64,000 bases of DNA from Methylobacterium sp. 17Sr1-1 (GTDB taxonomy: Bacteria > Pseudomonadota > Alphaproteobacteria > Rhizobiales > Beijerinckiaceae), in the NCBI RefSeq assembly GCF_003173775.1, contig NZ_CP029552.1, positions 3,210,001 to 3,274,000 on the forward strand, written 5' to 3'. The position numbers were made by a program, and so were the translations under genes. Positions 27,617 to 36,975 of the stretch are shown one piece after another. Below the pieces are notes generated by a model. It was given only the letters and a program-made list of their open reading frames with translations. It made no database searches and was not told where the DNA came from. The first letter of the stretch is position 1. Every line of letters starts with the position of its first letter.

Positions 27617-28288
27617 ATGCCGACCCGCATCATCGCCGAGACCCCGCCCCGCCTGTCCGCCGACCTGATCAAGCGGTTCGCCGCCGTGCCGGTGGCGGTG
27701 GTGGTCGATCTGCTGGAGGGCCGCACCCAGGTCGATCCGGCGATCCGGCCGCTGCGGCGCATCGCCGGCGGTCCGAGCCTTCTCGGCAGCGCCGTCACCG
27801 CGTCCTGCGATCCGAAGGATTACGGCGCCGTCCACCACGCGATCGCGGTGGCGGAGGCCGGCGACGTGGTGGTGATCGATGCCGGCGGGCGCAGCGACGT
27901 CGCGATGATCGGCGACCTTCTCTCCACCGCGGCCCGGCGCAAGGGCATCGTCGGGCTCGTCGCCGACGGGGCGGTGCGCGACACCGGCATCCTCGGCGGC
28001 TGGAGCGACTTCGCGGTGTTCACCCGCCATGTCACGGCGCGCGGCCCGGCCTCGAAGGACGGTGGCACGGTCGATGCCCCGGTCACGATCGGCGGCGCCC
28101 CGGTGCGCCCTCGCGACCTGATCCTCGGCGACGACGACGGCGTCGTGGTGATCCCGCGCGAGGCGGCAGAAGACTTGATCGCCAAGGCCGAGGAGCGGGC
28201 CCAGGCCGAGATCGGCTGGGAGAAGCGGCTCTCGGCCGGGGAGACCACGCTGGCGGTGTTCGGCGTGCCGGACGCGGTCAGGGGCTGA
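27617..28288 (+). CDS. RraA-family protein (HMG/CHA aldolase-like)
   Basis: 223 aa. Seen: RPLRRIAGGPSLLGSAVTAS, VVVIDAGGRSDVAMIGDLLS with the substrate-binding loop, GLVADGAVRDTGIL with the Arg-Asp metal and substrate motif, and GDDDGVVVIPRE. Family members are divalent-metal 4-hydroxy-4-methyl-2-oxoglutarate aldolases or oxaloacetate decarboxylases; a few are RNase E regulators. The catabolic surroundings favour the aldolase role. The end overlaps the convergent flavin-reductase gene by 11 bases. Confidence 0.88.
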   Translation: MPTRIIAETPPRLSADLIKRFAAVPVAVVVDLLEGRTQVDPAIRPLRRIAGGPSLLGSAVTASCDPKDYGAVHHAIAVAEAGDVVVIDAGGRSDVAMIGDLLSTAARRKGIVGLVADGAVRDTGILGGWSDFAVFTRHVTARGPASKDGGTVDAPVTIGGAPVRPRDLILGDDDGVVVIPREAAEDLIAKAEERAQAEIGWEKRLSAGETTLAVFGVPDAVRG

Positions 28289-28919
28289 GGCGGGATCCCT
28301 TCGCCATGGCTTCTTCCGGCGTGACCCGGGGCACCGCGAAGCGGTCCCCGGTGCGGGCGTAGAGGTCGCCGTAGAGCCGGCCCACCGGCAGGAAGGCGTT
28401 TTGGCGCAGGTGGCGCCCGTCCGGGGTGAAGAGGTCGTCGCGGGCGTGCAGCGACACCACCTGCCCGAGCACGATCCGGCGCTCGGGCGAGAGGTCGATC
28501 ACCGTGTGGGTGCGGCAGCCGAGGCTCGCCGGCGCCTCGGCGATCCGCCCCGGCCCGACGCCGGTGCAGGGCATGAGCGTCAGCCCCGCCGCCGGGATCT
28601 CGCTCTCCCCGTGCGGGAACTCGGCGCCGCAGACGTTCATCGCCGGCACCATCGCCTCGTCGACGAGGTTGACCACGAACTCGCCCGTCTCGGCGATGTT
28701 GCGGGGGGTGTCCTTCAGGGTGCCGTCGGAGCGCAGGTTGAAGCTCAAGCACACGATCGGCGGCTCCTCGGCGAGCACCTGGAAGAAGCTGATCGGTGCC
28801 GCGTTGTCGGTGCCGTCGCCCGAGCGCGTGGTCACGAGGGCGATCGGCCGCGGCGTCACCAGGGCAGTGAGCAGGCGGTAGCGGTCGCGGGGCGGGAGGT
28901 CGTCGAAGCGGAGGTCCAT
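28278..28919 (-). CDS. Flavin reductase-like / FMN-binding protein
   Basis: 213 aa. The flavin_reduct domain is seen in LVTPRPIALVTTRSGDGTDN, NAAPISFFQVLAEEPP, KDTPRNIAETGEFVVNLV. It supplies reduced FMN to a partner monooxygenase or is a stand-alone flavoprotein. It ends 11 bases inside the RraA gene (convergent) and follows the acetamidase gene by 4 bases, so it is co-transcribed with it. Confidence 0.88.
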   Translation of the reverse strand: MDLRFDDLPPRDRYRLLTALVTPRPIALVTTRSGDGTDNAAPISFFQVLAEEPPIVCLSFNLRSDGTLKDTPRNIAETGEFVVNLVDEAMVPAMNVCGAEFPHGESEIPAAGLTLMPCTGVGPGRIAEAPASLGCRTHTVIDLSPERRIVLGQVVSLHARDDLFTPDGRHLRQNAFLPVGRLYGDLYARTGDRFAVPRVTPEEAMAKGSRLSP

Positions 28920-28923
28920 GCGC

Positions 28924-29904
28924 TCACAGCGTCCCGGGATTCGCGCCGTTCGGCAAGGGGCTCTCGGGCAAGGCGCTTTTCGGCAGCAGCATGTGCACGC
29001 CCTTGTTGCCGTCCACCGTCTGGGTGATGCGCAGGTTCCCGGCGAGCGAGCACAGCATGTAGGCCTGGTTGCGGGTGAGGTGCGTGCGGGCGCAGACGTG
29101 GCGGATCATCTCGCGCACCGCCTGGCGCATCGCCTCGTCGAGGCTCTCGTGCAGGCCGATGGACATCAGGTCGGTCGGCGTCTCGGCGAAGGGCCAGTCG
29201 TGGGCGAGGTCCTTGCGGAGCGTGAGCCGGAACGTGCCGGTGAGCCCGGTCTCGAGCGCGGTGATGCAGACCTCGCCGTCGCCCTGCACGCCGTGGCCGT
29301 CGCCGGCGTAGAAGCCCGCGCCCTCGGCGAGGACCGGCAGGTAGAGGGTGGTGCCGGCCTTCAGCTCCTTGTTGTCCATGTTGCCGCCGAAGCGGCGCGG
29401 CACCGGCGAGGTGACCTTGCCCCAGGCCGGCGGCGGCGAGGTGGCGAGGATGCCGAAGAACGGGTCGAGCGGCAGCTCCGTGCCCCAGGGCAGCACGGCG
29501 ACGCCACGGCCGACGTCGATGTCCGGGTGGATGGTCTCGGACGTGTCGAACTCGTCCGGCAGGGTGCCGAGGAGCGGCAGGATCGCGACGAACCCCCAAT
29601 CCATCCGGAACGTGAGGTCGAGGATGTCGACCTGCAGCACGTCGCCCGGCATCGCACCGCGGACATGGACCGGCCCGGTGACGAAGTGCGGGCCGAGGCC
29701 CGGCGAGAGCGCGTCGAGGGCGGCGAGGTAATCGGCCGGGTGGCGGGCGGGATCGGGGTGGAGCGAGGACCGCCCGCCGGCCGGATGGGAGTGCAGCGTG
29801 ACGGTGTCCCCGGATTCCACCGTCAGCACCGGCGGCAGGGCGGCGTCGAAGTAGCCCAGCACCATCGTGTCGGGCGTGGCGGGAATCTCGTGGTGCGTCG
29901 GCAT
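28924..29904 (-). CDS. Acetamidase/formamidase family protein
   Basis: 326 aa. FmdA/AmdA family: VESGDTVTLHSHPAGG, GPVHVRGAMPGDVLQVDI, DWGFVAILPLLG, a long PRRFGGNMDNKEL segment and GDGHGVQGDGEVCITALETG. They hydrolyse formamide or short aliphatic amides to ammonia and acid. The closely following flavin reductase gene shares its transcript. ATG 29904 follows GGGAGGATCC. Confidence 0.9.
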   Translation of the reverse strand: MPTHHEIPATPDTMVLGYFDAALPPVLTVESGDTVTLHSHPAGGRSSLHPDPARHPADYLAALDALSPGLGPHFVTGPVHVRGAMPGDVLQVDILDLTFRMDWGFVAILPLLGTLPDEFDTSETIHPDIDVGRGVAVLPWGTELPLDPFFGILATSPPPAWGKVTSPVPRRFGGNMDNKELKAGTTLYLPVLAEGAGFYAGDGHGVQGDGEVCITALETGLTGTFRLTLRKDLAHDWPFAETPTDLMSIGLHESLDEAMRQAVREMIRHVCARTHLTRNQAYMLCSLAGNLRITQTVDGNKGVHMLLPKSALPESPLPNGANPGTL

Positions 29905-30014
29905 GGATCCTCCCGGGATGTTCGCTCATCACGTCCTGCAAGAGCCGAGCCGCCACGGGAGACAGCGGCCCGCGTCCGGCGCACGATGCCGGCAAAATGC
30001 GAGGGAGGCCGGTC

Positions 30015-30926
30015 ATGGCGGAGATCACGGCGGAGATCTGGATCGAGGCGGCCCTGAACGGGCCGTGGGGGCGCGAGCGCCAGCCCGGCATCCCGATCAC
30101 GGTCGAGGAGGTGGTGGCCGACGGGCTCGCCGCCGCCGAGGCCGGGGCGGCGATCGTCCACGTCCACGCCTACGACCCCGAGACCGGGCGCCAGAACGAC
30201 GCCTGGGAGACCTATGCCCGCATCATCGAGGGCATCCGCGCGAAGGCCGACGTGATCGTCTACCCGACGATCCCGCTCGCCGGCTCGGATTACGCGGCGA
30301 GCGCGGCGAAGCGCTACGCCCATACCGAGGAGCTGGCCCGGCGCGGCCTGATCGAGTGGGCGGTGTGCGATCCGGGCTCCACCACCTTCCTGCGCTACGA
30401 CGAGGTCTCGGCCGAGGCGAGCGGCTTCCTCTACCAGAACCCGATGGCCGATATCCGCGATGGCCTGCGCATCGCCCGCACCCACCGGATCCGTCCGGGC
30501 TACGCCATCTACGAGCCGGGCTTCACGCGGCTGGGCGCGGCCCTCGCGGCGCTGGAGCCGCGCCCGCCGATGCCGGTCTACCGTTTCATGTTCTCCGACG
30601 AGTTCGCCTGGGGGTTTCCGCCGCGGGAGGCCTATCTCGCCGCGCATCTGGCGCTGCTGGCCGAATGCGCGCCGGGCGCGCCCTGGATGGTGGCGGGCCT
30701 CGGCGTCGACATCCTGCCGCTGGTGCCGGCGGCGGTGGTGCGCGGCGGTCACGTCCGGGTCGGGCTGGAGGACGCGCCGTGGGGAAGCGAGAGAGGCAAC
30801 CGGGCCTGGGTCGAGGCGGCGCGGCGGGCGATCGAGGCGGCCGGGGGGCGGGTGGCCGATGCCGCGGCGGTACGGCGGGAGCTGGCGGTGCGGGATGGGG
30901 CGGCCAGGCAGGACGCTCACGCGTGA
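30015..30926 (+). CDS. BKACE-family (3-keto-5-aminohexanoate cleavage enzyme, DUF849) protein
   Basis: 303 aa TIM barrel. Zn-binding pair in AAIVHVHAYDPETGRQND, substrate loop VYPTIPLAG, and C-terminal GGHVRVGLEDAPWGSERGN. Members condense beta-keto acids with acetyl-CoA to give acetoacetate and a CoA ester; the keto acid varies by subgroup. Here the second residue set (EWAVCDPGSTTFLRYDE) is unusual, so the substrate is not assigned. Divergent from the acetamidase gene. Confidence 0.88.
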   Translation: MAEITAEIWIEAALNGPWGRERQPGIPITVEEVVADGLAAAEAGAAIVHVHAYDPETGRQNDAWETYARIIEGIRAKADVIVYPTIPLAGSDYAASAAKRYAHTEELARRGLIEWAVCDPGSTTFLRYDEVSAEASGFLYQNPMADIRDGLRIARTHRIRPGYAIYEPGFTRLGAALAALEPRPPMPVYRFMFSDEFAWGFPPREAYLAAHLALLAECAPGAPWMVAGLGVDILPLVPAAVVRGGHVRVGLEDAPWGSERGNRAWVEAARRAIEAAGGRVADAAAVRRELAVRDGAARQDAHA

Positions 30927-30946
30927 CTGGCCCTCACGTCGACATC

Positions 30947-30999
30947 CCCTCCGCGTCATCCCGGGGCCGCGACAGCGGAACCCGGGATGACGCGGAGGG
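30947..30999. repeat. Inverted repeat, dispersed intergenic family
   Basis: 19-bp perfect arms: CCCTCCGCGTCATCCCGGG at 30947-30965 and its reverse complement at 30981-30999, loop of 15 bases. Shares the CATCCCGGGGCCGCG core with the larger repeat at 19652-19787. It lies between convergent genes and may terminate transcription. Confidence 0.75.
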
Positions 31000-31043
31000 T
31001 GAGGACGCCTTGCGCCTATCGAGAACCGTCACGGTCCCGGCCG

Positions 31044-33875
31044 CTACGCCGCCCGCAACGTCTCGATCTGCTCCAAAGCCGCCGCCCGCGCCGCCTCGAT
31101 CCGGCGCTGGAGCTCCGGCAGGTCGGCGCCGGCGAGGCAGGCGCCCTCGATCTCGCGGCAGAGATCGGACAGGCCGGTGAAGCCGAGGAGCCCCGCGGCG
31201 GCGATCATCGCGTGGGCGTCGCGGGCGAGGCCGGCGCGGTCGCCGCTGCGGGCGCGGAAGCGCTGCTCCAGTTCCGCCGCCAGCATCCCGAGCAGGCCGT
31301 CGATCCGCTCCGGCCCCATCAGGGTGCGGGCCGCCGCGAAGGCCTCGAAGTCGATCAGCGCCGGCAGCGGCGCGGGGCCGGCATCGGCGCGGTGGCGGGC
31401 GATGGCGGCGGCGAGCTCGGCGCGCTTGAACGGCTTGCCGACATGGCCGTCCATCCCGGCGGCCCGGAAGGTCTCGAGCTGGGCCGGCAGCACGTTCGCG
31501 GTCATCGCGACGATCGGCACGGTGCCGGTGGGGCCGGGCAGGCTCCGGATGGTGCGGGTGGCGGTGATCCCGTCCATGCCCGGCATCTGCACGTCCATCA
31601 GCACGAGGTCGTAGGGTTTCGCCCGCACCGCCTCGATCGCCGCCGCGCCGTCGCCCGCGACGTCGACGCTGTGGCCCTCGGATTCGAGCACCGCCCGGGC
31701 GAGGTCCTGGTTGATCGGCACGTCCTCGACCAGCAGCAGGCGGGCCGGGCGCACCGGGGCGGGATGCCCCTCCGCGGCCTCCGCCGCCGGCGCCGGACAG
31801 GCCGGCAGCGGTACCCGGAACCAGAAGGTCGAGCCGGCGCCCGGCCGGCTCTCGAGGCCGATCGTGCCGCCCATCAGCTCGACGAGGCCCTTGCAGATGG
31901 CCAACCCTAAGCCGCTGCCGCCGTATTGCCGGCGGATCGAGCCGTCGACCTGGCTGAAGCGCTGGAACAGGCGGCCGTGCTGCTCAGGGGCGATGCCGAT
32001 GCCGGTATCGGACACGGAGAAGCGCAGGCCCTCGCCCTCGGCCTCGACCCGCAGCGCGACCCGGCCGGCGGGGGTGAACTTGACGGCGTTGTTGAGCAGG
32101 TTGAGCAGGATCTGGCGCAGGCGGTCGGGATCGCCCCGGACCCAGTCCGGCACCGTCTCCCCGAGGGTGACGTCGAGGGCGAGGCCCTTGGGCTCGGACA
32201 GGCCGCGCACGATCGAGGCGGCGTTGTCGACGAGGGCGGCCGGCGCGAACGGCACCTCGGCGAGCGCGATGCCGCCGGCCTCGATGCGCGAGAAGTCGAG
32301 GATGTCGTCGACGACGGTGAGCAGCGCCCCGCCCGCCGAGGCGATCCGGTCGAGGTAGCGCCGGTGCCGGCCCGGCAGGGTGCGGTCGGCGAGCAGGAGG
32401 TCGGCGTAGCCGATGACGCCGTTCAGCGGCGTGCGGATCTCGTGGCTCATCGAGGCCAGGAAGTCGGTCTTGGCTTGGCTCGCCCGCTCGGCGGTGATCC
32501 GCGCCTCCTCCAGGGCGCGGGCGTGGCGCTGGCGCTCGCCGACGTCCCGGAAGGTCGCGATGATGGCGGGCTCGCCCGGCGCCGCGCCCGGGATGCGCCG
32601 GAACGCCCCCTCGACCCAGACCCAGGACCCGGTGCGGTGGCGGGCGCGGCAGACGACGCTCACCTGCGTCTCGCCGGCGGCGAGGCGGCGGGCCTGGGTC
32701 ACCAGCAGGGCCAGGTCCTCGCGGTGGACGCAGTCGCGCAGGCGCATCGCCGCCGCCTCCTCCGGCGTGTAGCCGAGAAGGCGCCGCACCGCCGGCGAGA
32801 CGTAGCTGCGCCGGCCGTCGTCGTGGGCGAGCACGATCAGCTCGCTGGTGTTCTCGGCGAGCAGCCGGTAGCGCGCCTCGCCGGCCGAGAGCATGCCGGC
32901 AGCGCGCCGCGCCTCCGCCTCGAGGTCGCGGTGGCGCATCAGGGCCCGGGTCAGCCCGAAGCCGAGGCCGACCAGCACGGTGCTGATCCCGAGCACCACC
33001 GCGGCATCCTGCTGCACGCCCTCGCGCCAGGCCGCCAGGGTCTCGTCCTTCGCGACGCCGGTGGTGACGAGGAGCGGCGCGCCGGCGACGCGCTGGAAGC
33101 TGCCGTAGCGCGGCACGCCGTCGATTGGCGAGGCGTTGCCCCCGAAGGTGCCGCCGGCGGCGCTGGCGGCGGCCCGCATCAGGGTGCCGCCGGCGACGCT
33201 GCGGCCGACCTTGTCGGGCACGTAGGGGTGGCGCACCAGGATCACGCCGTCGCTGCGCAGGAGCCCGATGGCGCCGTTGGGCCCGAGATCGAGCCGGCCG
33301 TAGAGCCGCTGCAGCTCGGAGAGCGAGAGGTCGGCCACCGCCACGAGCGGCGTCTCGCCCGGGCGCGGCACCACCAGGCGGGCGACGCTGACGAACCAGG
33401 AATCGGCCGGCCCGACCCGGGTCGGCGAGCCGACCGCGAGCTCGGACTGGCCGACCGACAGGGCGGCGCGGACGAGCTCGGCGTCCGTGGCGCGGCCCTC
33501 GGCCTCCGCCCCGCCCTGCGCGAACAGCACGCCGTCGGTGCTGCCGTCGAGCACCCGCACGGCCATCACCGCCGGGATGTGGGCCATCAGGCCGGAGAGG
33601 AGCTGGCGGGTGTAGTTCTGGCTCGCCCCGAAGGTGTGCGCGTCGACCCGGGCGGCGGCGGCGCTGAGCAGCATGTCGACGGAGGAGACGAGGCGGTTCG
33701 CCTCCTGGCCCAGCGCCTGCACCACCGCCTCGGCGGTGCTCTGCGCGTCGCGGATCGTGCGCTCGTAGTCGCGCGTGTCGGTCCAGACCGTGACCGTGGC
33801 GAGGCCGAGGCAGGTCGTCAGCACGCCCGCCCAGACGCCGCCCACGAGAGAGCGGTAGGACCGTTTCAGGTTCAT
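31044..33875 (-). CDS. Hybrid sensor histidine kinase with REC and HPt domains
   Basis: 943 aa. TM1 ~13-31; periplasmic double-Cache-like sensor to ~300; TM2 ~300-322; PAS domain ~345-465 with PAC ([20 protein letters not shown] in outline); HisKA with the phospho-His at about 477 ([18 protein letters not shown]); HATPase with the N box [21 protein letters not shown] and GLGLAICK; receiver ~725-845 with the Asp in [14 protein letters not shown] (~758); HPt at the C-terminus with the His in [15 protein letters not shown] (~887). It is a full four-step phosphorelay in one membrane protein. No separate response regulator is nearby, so the output is encoded elsewhere. The open frame upstream of 33875 is not supported. 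Confidence 0.93.
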   Translation of the reverse strand: MNLKRSYRSLVGGVWAGVLTTCLGLATVTVWTDTRDYERTIRDAQSTAEAVVQALGQEANRLVSSVDMLLSAAAARVDAHTFGASQNYTRQLLSGLMAHIPAVMAVRVLDGSTDGVLFAQGGAEAEGRATDAELVRAALSVGQSELAVGSPTRVGPADSWFVSVARLVVPRPGETPLVAVADLSLSELQRLYGRLDLGPNGAIGLLRSDGVILVRHPYVPDKVGRSVAGGTLMRAAASAAGGTFGGNASPIDGVPRYGSFQRVAGAPLLVTTGVAKDETLAAWREGVQQDAAVVLGISTVLVGLGFGLTRALMRHRDLEAEARRAAGMLSAGEARYRLLAENTSELIVLAHDDGRRSYVSPAVRRLLGYTPEEAAAMRLRDCVHREDLALLVTQARRLAAGETQVSVVCRARHRTGSWVWVEGAFRRIPGAAPGEPAIIATFRDVGERQRHARALEEARITAERASQAKTDFLASMSHEIRTPLNGVIGYADLLLADRTLPGRHRRYLDRIASAGGALLTVVDDILDFSRIEAGGIALAEVPFAPAALVDNAASIVRGLSEPKGLALDVTLGETVPDWVRGDPDRLRQILLNLLNNAVKFTPAGRVALRVEAEGEGLRFSVSDTGIGIAPEQHGRLFQRFSQVDGSIRRQYGGSGLGLAICKGLVELMGGTIGLESRPGAGSTFWFRVPLPACPAPAAEAAEGHPAPVRPARLLLVEDVPINQDLARAVLESEGHSVDVAGDGAAAIEAVRAKPYDLVLMDVQMPGMDGITATRTIRSLPGPTGTVPIVAMTANVLPAQLETFRAAGMDGHVGKPFKRAELAAAIARHRADAGPAPLPALIDFEAFAAARTLMGPERIDGLLGMLAAELEQRFRARSGDRAGLARDAHAMIAAAGLLGFTGLSDLCREIEGACLAGADLPELQRRIEAARAAALEQIETLRAA

Positions 33876-34013
33876 CTCACACGCGCCCCGCGCCCCGCGC
33901 GCCCCCTCCGGGAGTCGCGGACGGCCCGACCGGGCGGGCCGTCCGTCAGGCGTACGGGGCGGAAAGCCCCGCCGCAAGTGGATCTTGTGAGGACAAGCGT
34001 GGCGGTAAGGGAG

Positions 34014-34427
34014 CTACATCGCCTCGAAGCGGATCGGCTGGGCGCCCTTCAACAGCGTCATGCGGCCGAGGTCGTAGACGTGCTCGATGCCGGTGGTGAT
34101 GGTCAGGAAGTGGTTGCCGGCGAGCTGCCCGACCTTGCTGGCGAAGTGCACGCCGCCATAGGCGAGCAGGATCTCGGTCTCGCTGATGCCGCCCGGATAG
34201 AGGATCATCTGTCCCGGGGCCGGGTAGCTGGTGTGATTCTCGTAGCCGACGCCGAAATCGAGGTCGCCGAGGGGCATCCACACGCCCTCGCCGCTCCAGC
34301 GCACGTGGATCACCTCACTGACGAAGGGCAGCGCCTTGAGGAAGGCGGCGCAGGTCTGGGGCGCCTTCTCGAGCTCGAGCCGGCCGACGAGATCGAACGG
34401 GCCGGCCTTGATCTTCAGTTCCTTCAC
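34014..34427 (-). CDS. DUF3830-family protein
   Basis: 137 aa. AGPFDLVGRLELEKAPQTC, FLKALPFVSEVIHVRWSGEG, GQMILYPGGISETEILLAYGG, FASKVGQLAGNHFLTI: the cyclophilin-like beta-barrel family DUF3830. Members usually sit in amide or hydantoin catabolic clusters; the role is unknown. It follows the M20 amidohydrolase gene by 39 bases and is probably co-transcribed with it. Confidence 0.87.
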   Translation of the reverse strand: MKELKIKAGPFDLVGRLELEKAPQTCAAFLKALPFVSEVIHVRWSGEGVWMPLGDLDFGVGYENHTSYPAPGQMILYPGGISETEILLAYGGVHFASKVGQLAGNHFLTITTGIEHVYDLGRMTLLKGAQPIRFEAM

Positions 34428-34466
34428 GGGATGTCTCCTGGTGGGTGTCGAGAAGCGGACCGGTCC

Positions 34467-35753
34467 CTAAAGCGAGGGTCGGGCCAGGGAGTCCGGTTGC
34501 AAGCCGCGCAGCACGTCGACGAGCAGGCGCGTCGCCACGTCGACATCGGCCGCGGTGACGGATTCCGCCGGGGAGTGGCTGAGCCCGCCGGCGCAGCGCA
34601 CGAAGATCATGCCGATCGGGCACAGGCCGGCGAGCGCCAGGCCGTCATGGCCGGCCCCGCTCGGCAGGTGCAGGGGGCGAAGGCCGAGGCGCGCGATGCC
34701 CTCGGCGAGGGCCGCCATCAGCCCGGGCGCGCAGGAAGCGGCGGGCTCGTCGTAGCTGCCTTGCGCGCTCACCGCGACGCCGCGGCGCTCGGCGATGGCC
34801 GCGAAGGCGGCGGAGAGGCGCGCGAGGGCCGCGTGGCGCACGGCGTCGCTCGGGCTGCGCAGGTCGAGGCTGAACCGGGTGAGCGCCGGGATGACGTTGA
34901 CGGCGCCCCGCGGCACCTCGATCTGGCCCACCGTGGCGACGAGGTCGGGGGTGCCCTTCGCCTCGGCCTCGATCGCCAGCACCATCTCGGCCGCCGCCGC
35001 CAGGGAATCGTGGCGCAAGGCCATCGGCACCGTACCGGCATGGCCCGCCCGGCCCTCGACCGTGACCACGAGGCGGCTCGCCCCGGCGATCGCCGTGACG
35101 ATGCCGACGGCTAAGTCCGCCTCCTCCAGGACCGGGCCCTGCTCGATATGGACCTCGAGGTAGCCGAGCACCGACGCCGGATCGCGGGCGAGGCCCGCCA
35201 CGCCGTCCGGATCGCCGCCGAATTCGCGGAGCGCCTGCGCCAGGCTCACCCCGTCGCGGTCGCGCGCATCGAGGGCGTCGGGCGAGACGAGCCCGGCGAG
35301 ACCCCGCGAGCCGGTGAGGGTGACGGGGAAGCGCACCCCCTCCTCGTCGCCGAAGGCCAGCACCTCGACCGCGAAGGGCAGCCGCTCGCCGAGCCGGTGC
35401 AGCTCCTGCACGGCGGCGATCGCCATCACGACCCCGAGATTGCCGTCGTAGCGGCCGGCATGGCGCACGGTGTCGATGTGCGAGCCGAGGAGCAGGGTCG
35501 GGGCGCCCGGCACCGCCGCCTCGTAGCGGCCGACCACGGTCGCGGCGGCGTCGAGCCGGGTAGTCATCCCGGCCTCCTCCATCCAGGCCGCCACCTGCCG
35601 GGCGGCCGCCGCGTGGGCGGGGGTGAGGTAGAGGCGGGTGAGCCCGTCCGCGTCGGCGCTGAAGCGCGCGAGGTCGTCGAGGCGCGCCATCACGGCGGCA
35701 CCGAGGGACGTTTGGCCGGGAGATGTCTGGTCGTGCGGCCGGTCGTGCGGCAT
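34467..35753 (-). CDS. M20-family N-carbamoyl-amino-acid / allantoate amidohydrolase
   Basis: 428 aa. Zinc ligands in LLLGSHIDTVRHAGRYDGNLGV and AFGDEEGVRFP; lid domain with SRLVVTVEGRAGHAGTVPM; late GAGHDGLALAG and LSHSPAESV. These enzymes hydrolyse N-carbamoyl-L-amino acids, beta-ureidopropionate or allantoate. The N-terminal 20 residues (HDRPHDQTSPGQTSLG) are low complexity. Transcribed divergently from a LysR gene, which probably regulates it, and followed by DUF3830. It could act after the dihydropyrimidinase at 4605-6101. Confidence 0.9.
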   Translation of the reverse strand: MPHDRPHDQTSPGQTSLGAAVMARLDDLARFSADADGLTRLYLTPAHAAAARQVAAWMEEAGMTTRLDAAATVVGRYEAAVPGAPTLLLGSHIDTVRHAGRYDGNLGVVMAIAAVQELHRLGERLPFAVEVLAFGDEEGVRFPVTLTGSRGLAGLVSPDALDARDRDGVSLAQALREFGGDPDGVAGLARDPASVLGYLEVHIEQGPVLEEADLAVGIVTAIAGASRLVVTVEGRAGHAGTVPMALRHDSLAAAAEMVLAIEAEAKGTPDLVATVGQIEVPRGAVNVIPALTRFSLDLRSPSDAVRHAALARLSAAFAAIAERRGVAVSAQGSYDEPAASCAPGLMAALAEGIARLGLRPLHLPSGAGHDGLALAGLCPIGMIFVRCAGGLSHSPAESVTAADVDVATRLLVDVLRGLQPDSLARPSL

Positions 35754-35976
35754 GGCGGTGGGGTCCGATCGATGCCTAGGGCTTTCGATGGCCCTGGGGT
35801 ATGGCCGTGGCGGAGAGCTGTCCAGCCGCCCCTTGGTCGGCGTAGGCGCCTTGGATGGGAGCCGCGCCGGTCGAGACCGGGAGCAGCGGCTCACCCTTGC
35901 GGCCGGCGGCGCTGGACGTCCAATATTCCGTTGCGTATGGTCCAGTCGTCTTTCGTCTGGATCCGGCCGACCGATC

Positions 35977-36879
35977 GTGGACTTGCGGCACCTGCGCTAC
36001 TTCGCGGCGGTGGCGGATTCCCTGAGCTTCACCGCGGCGGCGGAGCGCCTGGGCGTCTCGCAGCCGCCGCTGAGCCAGCAGATCCGCGACCTCGAGGCGG
36101 AGCTGGGCACCGCCCTCCTCTGGCGCACCAGCCGCAGCGTGGCGCTCACCCCCGCCGGCACCGCCTTCCTCGCCCGGGCGCGGCGCATCCTGGCGGAGGT
36201 CGAGGAGGCCTGCGACGAGGCCCGGGCCGTCGGCGCCGGGCGTACCGGCACCCTCGATCTCGGCCTCACCGGCTCGATCCTGGCCGGCCCCCTCGGGCGG
36301 CTGATCCGGTGCTTCGGCGTGCGCTATCCCGACGTGTTGGTGCGCCTGCACGAGATGCCGCCGGGCGAGCAGCCGGCGGCGTTGCACGCCCGCCGCACCG
36401 ATCTCTGCTTCCTGCGCGCGCCGCCGGACGATCCGACCCTGCGGGTGGTGCGGGCCTGGCCCGAGGCGGTCGGCGTCGCCCTGCCGGCAGGCCACCCGCT
36501 GGCGGAGCGCGCCGCACTCGCCTTGAGCGACCTCGCCGACGAGCCCTTCGTCTCGCTGCGCCTGCGCGATTCGCGCTTCGCCACCTCCCTGCGCGAGGCC
36601 TGCCTCGCGGCCGGCTTCGCGCCGCGGATCATGCAGCAGGTGGTCGAATCGGCCTCGCTCGTGAACCTCGTCGCGGCGGGGCTCGGCGTCGCCCTGGTGC
36701 CGGACTCGATCGGCGCCCTGAAGCGGCCGGATATCGCCTACCGTCCGCTCTCCGGCCCGGCCCCGGTCGCCGATGTCTGCGCCCTCTATCGCGCCCCGGC
36801 CGGCGCCGTGACGGAGAACTTTCTGGGGCTGATGCGCGACGAACTCGGCGCCTCCTCGGAGGGCTCGGCCGCCCCGTAG
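35977..36879 (+). CDS. LysR-type transcriptional regulator
   Basis: 300 aa from GTG 35977. DNA-binding helix-turn-helix LRHLRYFAAVADSLSFTAAAERLGVSQPPLSQQIRDLEAELG (residues 3-43, given in outline), then the ligand-binding domain with the typical LDLGLTGSIL and ESASLVNLVAAGLGVALVPD. It faces the M20 amidohydrolase gene across a ~220-base intergenic region, the usual arrangement for a LysR activator and its target. The ligand is probably the pathway substrate (inference). Confidence 0.92.
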   Translation: MDLRHLRYFAAVADSLSFTAAAERLGVSQPPLSQQIRDLEAELGTALLWRTSRSVALTPAGTAFLARARRILAEVEEACDEARAVGAGRTGTLDLGLTGSILAGPLGRLIRCFGVRYPDVLVRLHEMPPGEQPAALHARRTDLCFLRAPPDDPTLRVVRAWPEAVGVALPAGHPLAERAALALSDLADEPFVSLRLRDSRFATSLREACLAAGFAPRIMQQVVESASLVNLVAAGLGVALVPDSIGALKRPDIAYRPLSGPAPVADVCALYRAPAGAVTENFLGLMRDELGASSEGSAAP

Positions 36880-36975
36880 GGTTTCTGAAATCTTCATCCG
36901 GCGATAATCAGGGCCGCCGCGCAGGGCTCAGGCGCGGCAGGGTTCATTGGATTCCAGGTGATCGAGGGTTCGCGC

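Noticed and set aside
31926..35114. A 1062-codon plus-strand open frame across the histidine kinase, DUF3830 and M20 genes
   Set aside because: It is antisense to three well-supported minus-strand genes, has no family motifs and is Arg/Ala/Gly-rich, as expected of open antisense frames in GC-rich DNA.
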